Of a DNA stretch of 64,000 bases, positions 16,725-25,764 are shown piece by piece. The notes under the pieces were generated by a model. That model was not told the DNA's origin. It saw nothing but the letters and a program-made list of their open reading frames with translations, and did not search any database. Numbering within the stretch: the stretch's first letter is position 1; every line of letters starts with the position of its first letter. Source of the DNA: Streptomyces finlayi (lineage in GTDB: Bacteria; Actinomycetota; Actinomycetes; Streptomycetales; Streptomycetaceae); NCBI RefSeq assembly GCF_014216315.1, contig NZ_CP045702.1, forward strand, positions 5,084,001-5,148,000, given 5' to 3'. A program made the translations under genes and the position numbers.

Positions 16725-18283
16725 CCGAAATCTGCGGATCCGACTCTGGGCCACAATGCGCTGAGTGCGAACCACAACTCCATCCTGACGTTCGCGTCGT
16801 CCAGGTCCGCGTCCAGCAGCGCCGCGCAGCGGGCGATGCGCTGGCGGACCGTGTTGCGGTGGACCTGGAGCGCGACCGCCGTGCGGTCCCAGCCGCCGTG
16901 CAGGCTCAGCCAGCAGCGCAGGGTCTCCGCCAGCGTCTCGGTGAGCGGGGCGAGGAGGGCGCGGGCGTGGGCCTCGGCCTGGTCGTGGGGGACCAGTTCC
17001 GCGAGGCCCGTGGCGGGACGGTGTACGGACAGAGGGGTACGGGTGGCCTCCGCGCGGCCCAGGGCGCGGGCCGCCTGGGCGTCGGCCGCCGGCAGGGCCG
17101 CGACCGGGACGGGTGCGGAGGCGCCGAGCGTCCAGCCGGTCTGCGGGGTGATCCGGTCGGGGGCGGTGACCAGGACGCGTACGGCATCGCGGTCCGCGTC
17201 GACGAGGGCGGAGCCCAGCGCCGTACCGAGCGCCCCGGCGGTGAGCGGGTCGGCGGGGGTGCCGTCCGTGCGGCGCCCGTGGACCACCGTCCACCGGTCG
17301 GCGGCGCCCAGGAGCGGGGTGACGTCCTCGGGGTCCGCGCCGAGCAGCATCCGCACGAGCGCGCCCGCCCGGCCCGCGGCGTCGGCGCCCTGGTGCGGGG
17401 CGGTCAGCAGGGAGAGCAGGACGACCGCGATACCGGCCACGGTGTGGTCCCCCGGTTCGCGCCGGTTCGCCGACAGGGCGAGGACCAGACCCTGGGCGCC
17501 GCCGAGCGGATACGCGGACAGCTGGGTGCCACCCACGGTGTCCGTGGCGGAGACGGGGGCCGGGGCGGTACGGGCCTCCGCAGGTGTCGCTGTGCGGGTC
17601 CCTGGCGCCTTCGCCGTGCGGGTCCCGGGCGCCGGATCGGGGCGGGACCCGGGGGAGACCACCCGGGCCAGGCGGGCGAGGGCCTGCCGCGCCGCCGGGG
17701 CCGGGAGGCTCCCCGCCGTGTGCAGTTCCTCGCCCCCGGCCGTCAGCAGGGCCGCCCGCCCCGCCAGGTGCACGGCCAGCTGGTGCAGCACCGCGGGCAC
17801 CGGATCGGGCCGGGCGGCGGCCGAGGCCAGGGCCTGCTGGGCGCGGGTCACCCGGCGCAGCTCCCGGTGCCTGGCCTCCGCCATCAGCCGCCACACGGCC
17901 CGCGCGATCGTGGTGAACGTCGTCCGGGGCGGCACCTCCAGGAGCGGCAGCCCGTGCCGGTCGCACGCCACGACCAGCGCCGGGGGCACGGTGTCGTGCA
18001 CCGGTGCCACCCCGAAGCCGAGCGCGGCGGCCCCCGCCTCCACGAGCCGGGCGACATAGGTGTCCGGGTCCTTCAGCAGCACGCCGGCGGTGAGCAGCAG
18101 TTCACCGCCGAGGAGGTACGGAAACGGGTCGGCCATCTCCGAGGCGTGCACCCAGAGCACGTCCGCGCGCTCGGGACCCGCGATCCGGCGCAGCCCCAGC
18201 TCCTCCCTGGCCAGCAGAGCGGTGAGCGGGACGGGCGGGGTCGGTGGTGCGGTGGGAGACTCCGGCATAGACGGTTCATCCAT
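16721..18283 (-). CDS. PucR family transcriptional regulator
   Basis: A 520-residue PucR regulator. The N-terminal PucR domain has RADVLWVHASEMADPFPYL and GGELLLTAGVLL. The middle is alanine-rich and low in complexity, containing a GGDEF/CdaR-like region. The C-terminal HTH has LRCWLSLHGGWDRTAVALQVHRNTVRQRI, typical of the PucR_2/CdaR family. It is divergent from the ureohydrolase gene and probably controls it. The proposed ATG at 18283 lies inside an inverted repeat, so a later start (Met at residue 6) is possible. PucR proteins often respond to purine or nitrogen metabolites. Confidence 0.88.
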   Translation of the reverse strand: MDEPSMPESPTAPPTPPVPLTALLAREELGLRRIAGPERADVLWVHASEMADPFPYLLGGELLLTAGVLLKDPDTYVARLVEAGAAALGFGVAPVHDTVPPALVVACDRHGLPLLEVPPRTTFTTIARAVWRLMAEARHRELRRVTRAQQALASAAARPDPVPAVLHQLAVHLAGRAALLTAGGEELHTAGSLPAPAARQALARLARVVSPGSRPDPAPGTRTAKAPGTRTATPAEARTAPAPVSATDTVGGTQLSAYPLGGAQGLVLALSANRREPGDHTVAGIAVVLLSLLTAPHQGADAAGRAGALVRMLLGADPEDVTPLLGAADRWTVVHGRRTDGTPADPLTAGALGTALGSALVDADRDAVRVLVTAPDRITPQTGWTLGASAPVPVAALPAADAQAARALGRAEATRTPLSVHRPATGLAELVPHDQAEAHARALLAPLTETLAETLRCWLSLHGGWDRTAVALQVHRNTVRQRIARCAALLDADLDDANVRMELWFALSALWPRVGSADFG

Positions 18284-18319
18284 TCAGCGCGGCGAGGATG
18301 GATGAAACGTACGCTTCAT
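18275..18319. promoter_or_regulatory. two palindromes between pucR and the ureohydrolase gene
   Basis: First, TTCATCCAT (18275-18283) and ATGGATGAA (18298-18306) form a perfect 9-bp inverted repeat with a 14-base spacer. Second, ATGAAACGTACGCTTCAT (18302-18319) is an 18-bp palindrome with 8 of 9 pairs matching. They overlap each other and the start of the PucR gene. The layout is that of a divergent, autoregulated operator region. Confidence 0.65.
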
Positions 18320-18419
18320 GACGACCGATCCGCCACCTAGCGTCGACGGTGCCCTGATGCTCCGCCCGATCCCGCACACTCGACCATGTAGGAAATCCGA
18401 AGGAAAGGCACTCCGTCCC

Positions 18420-19388
18420 ATGAGCAGCAACGAAACGCCGCGCGGTCCCGTCGACTCGTCCCGGGTCCCGCGGTACGCAGGACCAGCGACCTTCGCCCGG
18501 CTGCCCCGGCTCGACGAGGTCGGCACCGCGGACATCGCGGTCGTCGGCGTGCCCTTCGACAGCGGGGTCTCCTACCGGCCCGGCGCCCGCTTCGGCGGCA
18601 ACGCGATCCGTGAGGCATCCCGTCTCCTGCGTCCGTACAACCCGGCCCAGGACGCCTCCCCCTTCGCGCTCGCGCAGGTCGCCGACGCCGGGGACATCGC
18701 CGCGAACCCGTTCAACATCAACGAGGCCGTCGACACGATCGAGGCCGCGGCCGACGATCTGCTCGGCACCGGCGCCCGGCTGATGACGCTCGGCGGCGAC
18801 CACACCATCGCGCTGCCGTTGCTGCGCTCCGTCGCCAAGAAGCACGGCCCCGTCGCCCTGCTCCACTTCGACGCGCACCTGGACACGTGGGACACCTACT
18901 TCGGCGCCGCGTACACCCACGGCACCCCGTTCCGCCGGGCCGTCGAGGAGGGCATCCTCGACACCGAGGCGCTCTCCCACGTCGGTACGCGCGGCCCGCT
19001 GTACGGCAAGCAGGACCTCACCGACGACGCCAAGATGGGCTTCGGCATCGTTACCTCCGCCGATGTCATGCGCCGCGGCGTCGACGAGATCACCGACCAG
19101 CTGCGTCAGCGGATCGGTGACCGCCCGCTCTACATCTCCATCGACATCGACGTCCTGGACCCGGCCCACGCGCCCGGCACCGGCACCCCCGAGGCCGGCG
19201 GCCTGACCTCCAGGGAACTGCTGGAGATCCTGCGCGGACTCGCCTCCTGCAACCTGGTCTCGGCCGACCTGGTCGAGGTCGCGCCCGCGTACGACCACGC
19301 GGAGATCACCTCCGTCGCCGCCTCCCACGCGGCGTACGAGCTGACCACGATCATGTCCCGCCAGATCGCAGAGGCGCGCACGAAGTGA
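18420..19388 (+). CDS. speB: ureohydrolase: agmatinase or guanidinobutyrase
   Basis: A 322-residue ureohydrolase of the agmatinase branch. The binuclear manganese ligands are visible: GGDHT near residue 127, HFDAHLDTW near 149 and SIDIDVLDP near 240. The closing MSRQIAE is ordinary. I chose ATG at 18420 because AAAGG lies about 11 bases upstream and the protein then aligns with relatives; an upstream ATG at 18318 would place the N-terminus inside the palindrome. It hydrolyses a guanidino compound to urea and an amine. The coupled ThDP enzyme favours guanidinobutyrate over agmatine as substrate, but the sequence alone cannot decide. Confidence 0.88.
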   Translation: MSSNETPRGPVDSSRVPRYAGPATFARLPRLDEVGTADIAVVGVPFDSGVSYRPGARFGGNAIREASRLLRPYNPAQDASPFALAQVADAGDIAANPFNINEAVDTIEAAADDLLGTGARLMTLGGDHTIALPLLRSVAKKHGPVALLHFDAHLDTWDTYFGAAYTHGTPFRRAVEEGILDTEALSHVGTRGPLYGKQDLTDDAKMGFGIVTSADVMRRGVDEITDQLRQRIGDRPLYISIDIDVLDPAHAPGTGTPEAGGLTSRELLEILRGLASCNLVSADLVEVAPAYDHAEITSVAASHAAYELTTIMSRQIAEARTK

Positions 19389-21067
19389 GCCACGACCACG
19401 ATGACCGCCCGCGGCTCACCCCCGCACAGGCCGAGGCGGCGCTCAACCCGCCACCCGGCCGCAACGGTGGCGACCTCGTGGTCGAGACGCTGCACGGTCT
19501 CGGCGCCACCACCGTCTTCGGGCTGCCCGGCCAGCACGCCCTGGGCATCTTCGACGCGCTGCGCCGTTCCTCGCTCACCTACATCGGGCTGCGCGTGGAG
19601 AACAACGCCGGCTTCGCCGCCGACGCCTACGGCCGTATCACCGGAGAAGTCGCCCCGCTGCTGCTCTCCACGGGCCCGGGCGCCCTCACCTCGCTCGCCG
19701 CGCTCCAGGAGGCGGCGTCCGCCTCGGCCCCGGTGCTCGCGATCTCCAGCCAGATCCCGACCGCGGGGCTCGGCGGTGGCCGGCACGGATATCTGCACGA
19801 GCTCCGCGACCAGCAGGCGTCGTTCCGCGACATCGTGAAGTCGGTGCACACGGTGCGTACCGCTTCGCAGATCCCGTCCGCGATCGCCGCAGCCTGGGAG
19901 TCCGCGCTCACCGCCCCGCACGGCCCCGTCTGGGTGGAGATCCCGCAGGACGTACTCCTCGCCGAGACCGTCCTGCCGGTCGTCACGGCGATGGACGCCA
20001 CCCCGCGGGAGCTGTACCCGCGCCCCGAGCTGACCGTCGCGGCCGCCCATCTGCTGTCGAACGCCGAGCGGCCGGCGATCATCGCGGGCGGCGGAGTCGT
20101 ACGGTCCGACGCGACGGGCAAGCTGCGCGCCCTCGCGGAGAAGATCGGCGCTCCGGTCGTCACCACCTTCGGCGGCAAGGGCGCCTTCCCCTGGGAACAC
20201 CCGCTGTCGCTGCGCTCCTGGCTGGAGGACCGGCACACCACGGACTTCCTGGAGTCCGCGGACGTCCTGCTGGTCGTCGGCTCGGGCCTGGGGGAGCTCT
20301 CCTCGAACTACCACACGTTCCGCCCGCGCGGCCGGGTCATCCAGATCGAGGCCGACGCCGGGAAGCTGGAGTCCAACCACCCCGCGCTCGGTATCCACTC
20401 CGACGCACGCGAGGCACTCGCCGACCTCCTCGACGCGGTCGAACCGCGCGAGGACCGGACGGCGGCCGAGCGCGTCCGTACCGTGCTGGAGAAGGTGCGG
20501 GCGCGGATCGACGCCCAGGACCTGACCCTGGAGCAGCGGGTCGTCGCCTCGGTCCGCGAGGCGCTGCCCGACACCGCGCCCAGCTTCTGGGACATGACGA
20601 TCCTCACCTACTGGGCGTGGTCCGCGTTCGACGCCCGGCACCCGAACACGATGCACTCGGCGCAGGGTGCGGGCGGCCTCGGCTACGGCTTCCCGGCGGC
20701 GCTCGGCGCCGCCGCGGCCGACCCCACGAAGCCGGTGCTCGCGGTCTCGGGCGACGGCGGCGCGATGTACTCGATCGCCGAACTTGCCACGGCGAGGCAG
20801 TACGGCCTCCCCGTCACCTGGCTGATCGTCGACGACGGCGGCTACGGCATCCTGCGCGAGTACATGACGGGTGCGTTCGGCGAGGCCACCGGGACGGAGC
20901 TCTCCCGCCCCGACTTCGTGGCCCTGGCCGAGTCCTTCGGCGTCCCGGCGGTCCGCACGACCCCGGAGTCCCTCACGGACGACCTCGCGAAGTCCCTGGC
21001 GGCCCCCGGCCCGTCGGTGGTCGTCCTCCCGGCCCTCCTGAGGATGTTCGAGCCGACGCACCTCTGA
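19385..21067 (+). CDS. thiamine-diphosphate enzyme, acetolactate-synthase-like (possibly 2-ketoarginine decarboxylase)
   Basis: A 560-residue ThDP-dependent enzyme. It has the N-terminal PYR domain with FGLPGQHALGIFDAL and the catalytic Glu in GLRVENNAGFAADAYGR, a central domain, and the C-terminal PP domain with SGDGGAMYS...DDGGYGILR, the GDG-N-type cofactor motif. GTG at 19385 overlaps the TGA of the ureohydrolase gene, so the two are coupled. Pseudomonas AruI, a 2-ketoarginine decarboxylase, belongs to this fold and works upstream of guanidinobutyrase. I therefore suggest, by context only, a role in arginine or guanidino acid breakdown. Acetolactate synthase is less likely because no small subunit gene is adjacent. 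Confidence 0.8.
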   Translation: MSHDHDDRPRLTPAQAEAALNPPPGRNGGDLVVETLHGLGATTVFGLPGQHALGIFDALRRSSLTYIGLRVENNAGFAADAYGRITGEVAPLLLSTGPGALTSLAALQEAASASAPVLAISSQIPTAGLGGGRHGYLHELRDQQASFRDIVKSVHTVRTASQIPSAIAAAWESALTAPHGPVWVEIPQDVLLAETVLPVVTAMDATPRELYPRPELTVAAAHLLSNAERPAIIAGGGVVRSDATGKLRALAEKIGAPVVTTFGGKGAFPWEHPLSLRSWLEDRHTTDFLESADVLLVVGSGLGELSSNYHTFRPRGRVIQIEADAGKLESNHPALGIHSDAREALADLLDAVEPREDRTAAERVRTVLEKVRARIDAQDLTLEQRVVASVREALPDTAPSFWDMTILTYWAWSAFDARHPNTMHSAQGAGGLGYGFPAALGAAAADPTKPVLAVSGDGGAMYSIAELATARQYGLPVTWLIVDDGGYGILREYMTGAFGEATGTELSRPDFVALAESFGVPAVRTTPESLTDDLAKSLAAPGPSVVVLPALLRMFEPTHL

Positions 21068-21091
21068 CCGGGCCCGGGGCTCGAAGACCAG

Positions 21092-21130
21092 GCCCGTCCG
21101 GCGATCGAGGACGAAACGGTGCCCGGACGG
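21092..21130. terminator. terminator-like inverted repeat after the ThDP gene
   Basis: CCGTCCGG (21094-21101) and CCGGACGG (21123-21130) form a perfect 8-bp inverted repeat around a 21-base loop containing CGATCGAGGACGAAA. From memory this sequence type recurs after many Streptomyces genes. It separates the ureohydrolase operon from the ABC exporter gene. Confidence 0.5.
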
Positions 21131-21264
21131 CCCGGTGGACCTGGACCGGTCAGAGGTCCTAGGTCCTAGGGACCGTTTGTGTCGCGCAGGGATGAAATCC
21201 GCTGCCGACCGCGTTGGTGACTTCCGGTAGATCAGGTGGACGGCGGGTCGAACGGGAGGCATCG

Positions 21265-24200
21265 GTGGAGGGCGCGGAACAACAGGGGTGGGGCCGGCGG
21301 CTGGCCGGATACGCGTGGCGCTACCGGCGCAACGTGGTGCTGGCGCTGGGTTCCTCGCTCGCCGGAATGGCCGTGATGGCCCTCGTCCCGCTGATGACCA
21401 AGGTGATCATCGACGACGTGGTGGTCGGGCACACCAGGTCCCTCGCCGTCTGGACCGGGCTGCTCATAGGCGCCGCCGTGCTCGTCTACATCGCCACGTA
21501 CATCCGGCGGTACTACGGCGGCAGGCTGGCCCTCGACGTACAGCACGACCTGCGTACCGAGATGTACTCGACGATCACGCGGCTCGACGGGAAGCGGCAG
21601 GACGAGCTGTCCACCGGACAGGTCGTGGGGCGTGCCACCAGCGACCTCCAGCTGATCCAGGGGCTTCTCTTCATGCTCCCGATGACCATCGGGAACGTGC
21701 TGCTCTTCGTCATCTCCCTGGTGATCATGGCGTGGCTCTCGCCGCTCCTGACCCTCGTCGCCCTGGCCGTCGCCCCCGCGCTCTGGTTCATCGCCCGCCG
21801 CTCCCGTACCCGCCTCTTCCCCGCCACCTGGTACGCGCAGAGCCAGGCCGCCGCCGTCGCCGGAGTCGTCGACGGCGCCGTCTCCGGCGTCCGGGTCGTC
21901 AAGGGGTTCGGGCAGGAGGACCAGGAGACCGGCAAGCTGCGCGAGGTCGGACGCAGGCTCTTCGCCGGCCGGCTGCGCACCATCAAGCTGAACTCCCGCT
22001 ACACCCCCGCCCTCCAGGCCGTGCCCGCGCTCGGCCAGGTCGCGATGCTGGCGCTCGGTGGCTGGCTCGCCACCCGGGGGGAGATCACCCTCGGGACGTT
22101 CGTGGCCTTCTCCACCTACCTCGCCCAGCTCGTCGGCCCGGTCCGGATGCTCGCCATGGTCCTCACCGTCGGCCAGCAGGCCAGGGCCGGCGTGGAACGG
22201 GTCCTGGAACTCATCGACACCGAGCCGACCATGAAGGACGGCACGAAGGACCTGCCGGCCGACGCCCCGGCCCGCGTCGAATTCGACGACGTCCGCTTCG
22301 GATACGCTCCGCTTCGCTCCGCCTCCGCTCGAGACAATGACACTGGAAGCGGAGCCTCGGAGCGGCCCGTCCTCGACGGCTTCTCGCTCACCATCGAGCC
22401 CGGCGAGACCGTCGCCGTCGTCGGCGCGTCCGGCAGCGGCAAGTCCACCGTCTCGCTCCTGCTGCCGCGCTTCTACGACGTCACGCACGGCGCCGTCCTC
22501 GTCGGCGGCCACGACGTCCGTGAGCTCACCCAGGAATCGCTGCGCGCTGCCATCGGTCTCGTACCGGAGGACAGCTTCCTCTTCTCCGACACCGTCCGGG
22601 CCAACATCGCCTACGGCTTCCCGGATGCGACCCAGGAGCAGATCGAGGAGGCCGCCCGCTCCGCACAGGCCCACGGCTTCATCACGGACCTGCCGAAGGG
22701 TTACGACACCCAGGTCGGCGAGCACGGGCTCAGCCTCTCCGGCGGTCAGCGCCAGCGTGTCGCGCTCGCCCGCGCCATCCTCACCGACCCCCGGCTGCTG
22801 CTCCTCGACGACGCCACCTCCGCCGTCGACGCCCGCGTCGAGCACGAGATCCACGAGGCCCTCAAGCAGGTGATGGCGGGCCGCACCACGCTGCTGATCG
22901 CCCACCGTCGCTCCACGCTCGGGCTCGCCGACCGGATCGCCGTCCTCGACCGGGGCCGGCTCGCCGCCATCGGTACGCACGAGGAACTGGAGCGGGACTC
23001 CGCGCTCTACCGCCGGCTCCTCACCGACCCGGACGAGCTGGGCGGCACCTCGCCAGGCCACCGGCCGGTCAGGGCGGACGTCCGGGAGGACGACCGGACG
23101 CTGCGCAAGGAGCTGGAGGCCGAGTTCGACGCCGAGCACGGCATCACCCCCGAGCTGTGGATCCGCAAGGAGGAGCCGCGCGGCCCGGTGGCCGACGGGA
23201 TGCCCGCCACCCCCGAGCTGCTGGCCCAGGTCGACGCGCTGCCGCCGGCCACCGACACCCCGGACATCGACGAGGCGAGTGCCGTACGGGCCGAGGAGTC
23301 CTACGGTCTGCGCCGGCTGCTGCGCGGCTTCGGGCTGCCGCTGCTGGTGAGCCTCGGACTCGTCGCCGTCGACGCGGGCATGGGCCTGCTCCTGCCCGTC
23401 CTCATCAGGCACGGCATCGACGAGGGCGTCACCCAGCTGGCGATCGGCGCGGTCTGGGCCGCGTCCGGGCTCGGCCTGTTCGTCGTGCTCGTGCAGTGGC
23501 TCGCGCAGATCGGCGAGACCCGGATGACCGGGCGCACCGGCGAGCGGGTCCTGTACGCGCTCCGCCTCAAGATCTTCGCGCAGCTCCAGCGGCTCGGCCT
23601 CGACTACTACGAACGGGAGCTGACCGGCCGGATCATGACCCGGATGACGACGGACGTGGACGCCCTGTCCACGTTCCTCCAGACCGGTCTGGTCACGGCC
23701 TTCGTCTCCGTCGTCACCTTCTTCGGCATCATGGTCGCCCTGCTCGTCCTCGACGTCGAACTGGCTCTGGTCGTGTTCGCGACACTGCCCGTCCTGGTCA
23801 TCGGGACGTTCTTCTTCCGCCGCAAGAGCGTCGCGGCGTACGAGCTGGCCCGTGAGCGCATCAGCGCCGTCAACGCCGACCTCCAGGAGTCCGTCTCCGG
23901 ACTGCGCATCGTGCAGGCCTTCCGCCGCGAGCACGACGGCGCCGCACGGTACGCGGCGAGCAGCGACCACTACCGCGAGGCCCGGGTACGCGGCCAGTGG
24001 CTGATCTCCATCTACTTCCCGTTCGTCCAGCTGCTGTCCTCCGTCGCCGCGGCCGCCGTGCTGATCGTCGGTGCGGGCCGTGTCGACAACGGGACACTGA
24101 CCACCGGTGCGCTGGTCGCGTACCTCCTCTACATCGAGCTGTTCTTCGCTCCCGTGCAGCAGCTCTCCCAGGTCTTCGACGGCTATCAGCAGGCCACGGT

Positions 24201-25029
24201 CTCGCTCGGCCGCATCCAGGAACTCCTCCAGGAGCGGACGTCCACGGCCGACCCCGACGAGCCGCTGGACGTGCCGTCGCTGCGCGGCGAGATCGCGTTC
24301 GACGGCGTGTCCTTCGCGTACAACGGCGAGGAAGAGGCACTCACCGGCATCGACCTGCGCATCCCGGCGGGTCAGACGGTCGCCTTCGTCGGCGAGACGG
24401 GCGCGGGCAAGTCCACGCTCGTCAAGCTCGTCGCCCGGTTCTACGACCCGACGGCGGGCCGGGTGACGGCGGACGGCACCGATCTGCGCAAGCTCGACAT
24501 GACCGCGTACCGGCACCGGCTCGGAGTCGTACCGCAGGAGGCGTACCTCTTCGCCGGTACGGTTCGCGACGCCATCGCCTACGGTCTGCCGGACGCCACC
24601 GATGCCCAGGTGGAGGCGGCGGCGCGAGCGGTCGGCGCGCACGGGATGATCGCCACGCTCGAGGGCGGCTATCTGCACGAGGTCTCGGAGCGGGGCCGCA
24701 ACCTCTCGGCGGGCCAGCGTCAGCTGATCGCGCTCGCCCGTGCCGAACTGGTCGACCCGGACATCCTGTTGCTCGACGAGGCCACTGCCGCCCTGGACCT
24801 CGCCACGGAGGGCCTGGTCAACCAGGCCACGGACCGGCTCACCGGCCGCCGCACGACGCTGGTCGTGGCGCACCGGCTGACCACGGCGGCCCGCGCCGAC
24901 CGGGTCGTGGTGATGGACCACGGGCGGGTCGTCGAGGACGGTACCCATGCCGAACTGCTGGCCATGGACGGCACGTACGCCCGGCTGTGGCGCACGTTCA
25001 TAGGAGAGGACGAACCGGCGGCGGTGTGA
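21265..25029 (+). CDS. fused double half-transporter ABC exporter
   Basis: A polypeptide of 1254 residues carrying two complete TMD-NBD units. Unit 1 has six membrane segments, Walker A GASGSGKST near residue 387 and signature LSGGQRQRV near 490. Unit 2, from about 670, has Walker A GETGAGKST near 1043 and signature LSAGQRQLI near 1147. Streptomyces more often encodes such exporters as two genes. I chose GTG at 21265 because GGGAGG lies 6 bases upstream; TTG or GTG codons at 21214 and 21217 would add 16 to 17 residues. It probably exports a lipophilic compound or drug. A repeat-derived insertion (22306-22355) sits before the first Walker A. Confidence 0.9.
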   Translation: MEGAEQQGWGRRLAGYAWRYRRNVVLALGSSLAGMAVMALVPLMTKVIIDDVVVGHTRSLAVWTGLLIGAAVLVYIATYIRRYYGGRLALDVQHDLRTEMYSTITRLDGKRQDELSTGQVVGRATSDLQLIQGLLFMLPMTIGNVLLFVISLVIMAWLSPLLTLVALAVAPALWFIARRSRTRLFPATWYAQSQAAAVAGVVDGAVSGVRVVKGFGQEDQETGKLREVGRRLFAGRLRTIKLNSRYTPALQAVPALGQVAMLALGGWLATRGEITLGTFVAFSTYLAQLVGPVRMLAMVLTVGQQARAGVERVLELIDTEPTMKDGTKDLPADAPARVEFDDVRFGYAPLRSASARDNDTGSGASERPVLDGFSLTIEPGETVAVVGASGSGKSTVSLLLPRFYDVTHGAVLVGGHDVRELTQESLRAAIGLVPEDSFLFSDTVRANIAYGFPDATQEQIEEAARSAQAHGFITDLPKGYDTQVGEHGLSLSGGQRQRVALARAILTDPRLLLLDDATSAVDARVEHEIHEALKQVMAGRTTLLIAHRRSTLGLADRIAVLDRGRLAAIGTHEELERDSALYRRLLTDPDELGGTSPGHRPVRADVREDDRTLRKELEAEFDAEHGITPELWIRKEEPRGPVADGMPATPELLAQVDALPPATDTPDIDEASAVRAEESYGLRRLLRGFGLPLLVSLGLVAVDAGMGLLLPVLIRHGIDEGVTQLAIGAVWAASGLGLFVVLVQWLAQIGETRMTGRTGERVLYALRLKIFAQLQRLGLDYYERELTGRIMTRMTTDVDALSTFLQTGLVTAFVSVVTFFGIMVALLVLDVELALVVFATLPVLVIGTFFFRRKSVAAYELARERISAVNADLQESVSGLRIVQAFRREHDGAARYAASSDHYREARVRGQWLISIYFPFVQLLSSVAAAAVLIVGAGRVDNGTLTTGALVAYLLYIELFFAPVQQLSQVFDGYQQATVSLGRIQELLQERTSTADPDEPLDVPSLRGEIAFDGVSFAYNGEEEALTGIDLRIPAGQTVAFVGETGAGKSTLVKLVARFYDPTAGRVTADGTDLRKLDMTAYRHRLGVVPQEAYLFAGTVRDAIAYGLPDATDAQVEAAARAVGAHGMIATLEGGYLHEVSERGRNLSAGQRQLIALARAELVDPDILLLDEATAALDLATEGLVNQATDRLTGRRTTLVVAHRLTTAARADRVVVMDHGRVVEDGTHAELLAMDGTYARLWRTFIGEDEPAAV
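22306..22355. repeat. in-frame palindromic insertion inside the ABC exporter gene
   Basis: GCTCCGCTTC (22306-22315) and GAAGCGGAGC (22346-22355) are perfect 10-bp inverted arms around 30 bases. The translated insert, about RSASARDNDTGSG, is unlike the surrounding NBD, where a short linker normally joins VRFGYA to PVLDGFSL. It looks like a small mobile palindrome tolerated in frame. Confidence 0.55.
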
Positions 25030-25126
25030 CGGCACCCCGGCCCACGGGGACCGGTCCTCTCTCCATGCAACCTTCGGACAGCTCCCCGCGTCGTACGCAT
25101 GTACGTGCACGTCTCGGGCAGGGCCA

Positions 25127-25672
25127 ATGTGTTCGATGGGGATGGTGAGACCGCTGAGGTCATCAAGACCGTCGGGACCAGAGGGAGCAGAGGGAGCAGA
25201 GGACACACAGGAGGTGCAGGGGCCACAGGGGTCACGGGAGGCGCAGAGGCCACAGGGGTCACAGCGGCCACAGAGGCCCCTGGGGCGTCGCAGGCGCCCC
25301 AGGGGCAGGCGCACTCTCGCGCATCTGCTCGTCCTGCCTCTGCTCGCCTCCCTCGCCCTCGCCCTCGGCACTCCCGTCCAGGCCGTCGCCGCCTGCTCCG
25401 GAAGGCCGGCCAAGACGGTGTCCTTCGCCAAGGGTGAGCTGCGCGTCTACAAGAGCCGCGCCTACGTCTGCGCGGTGACCGTCGCCAAGAAGCCCGGCAC
25501 CCGCCGCGCGATGAGCGTCTCGCTCCAGGCGCGCGGCGGCCGGCCGGTCGTCGACGAGGGCCGTTTCACGACGAGAGCGGGCCCGGTCACGGTCTACGCT
25601 CTCAACCGCTGCGTCCGTGCGACGGGTGCCGTCGCGGGCACTTCGGGCTCCACCGGATGGATCCTCTGCTGA
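25127..25672 (+). CDS. small secreted protein of unknown function with a low-complexity N-terminus
   Basis: Up to 181 residues. A hydrophobic stretch LLVLPLLASLALALGTPVQAVA, preceded by many arginines, looks like a signal peptide with cleavage after AVA. The mature part of about 90 residues has several cysteines (ACSG, YVCAV, NRCVRA, and a terminal WILC) and is typical of small secreted Streptomyces proteins. Before the signal lies a strange Gly-Pro-Gln-Glu-rich stretch encoded by repetitive DNA, so the start is uncertain: ATG at 25127, 25136 or 25142, or an internal non-ATG codon. No function is recognised. Confidence 0.6.
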   Translation: MCSMGMVRPLRSSRPSGPEGAEGAEDTQEVQGPQGSREAQRPQGSQRPQRPLGRRRRPRGRRTLAHLLVLPLLASLALALGTPVQAVAACSGRPAKTVSFAKGELRVYKSRAYVCAVTVAKKPGTRRAMSVSLQARGGRPVVDEGRFTTRAGPVTVYALNRCVRATGAVAGTSGSTGWILC

Positions 25673-25729
25673 GCTCCTGGTGAAAGATCACGCAACGGGT
25701 CTGGCGTGGCACGTGTTGCCCCCGCTAGG

Positions 25730-25749
25730 TTCACGGCGAATGTCGTGAA
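25730..25749. promoter_or_regulatory. inverted repeat upstream of the S37 peptidase
   Basis: TTCACG (25730-25735) and CGTGAA (25744-25749) form a perfect 6-bp inverted repeat 16 bases before the ATG. It lies just downstream of TAGGTT, a possible -10. It is a candidate operator; no regulator gene is adjacent. Confidence 0.35.
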
Positions 25750-25764
25750 TCAAGGGGAGGGTGA

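Noticed and set aside
19385..21067. True acetolactate synthase (ilvB)
   Set aside because: No regulatory small subunit or ilvC is adjacent, and the gene is coupled to a ureohydrolase.
21232..25431. A 1399-codon open frame on the minus strand opposite the ABC exporter
   Set aside because: It mirrors the exporter gene, lacks any recognisable domain and has a composition typical of antisense frames in high-GC DNA.
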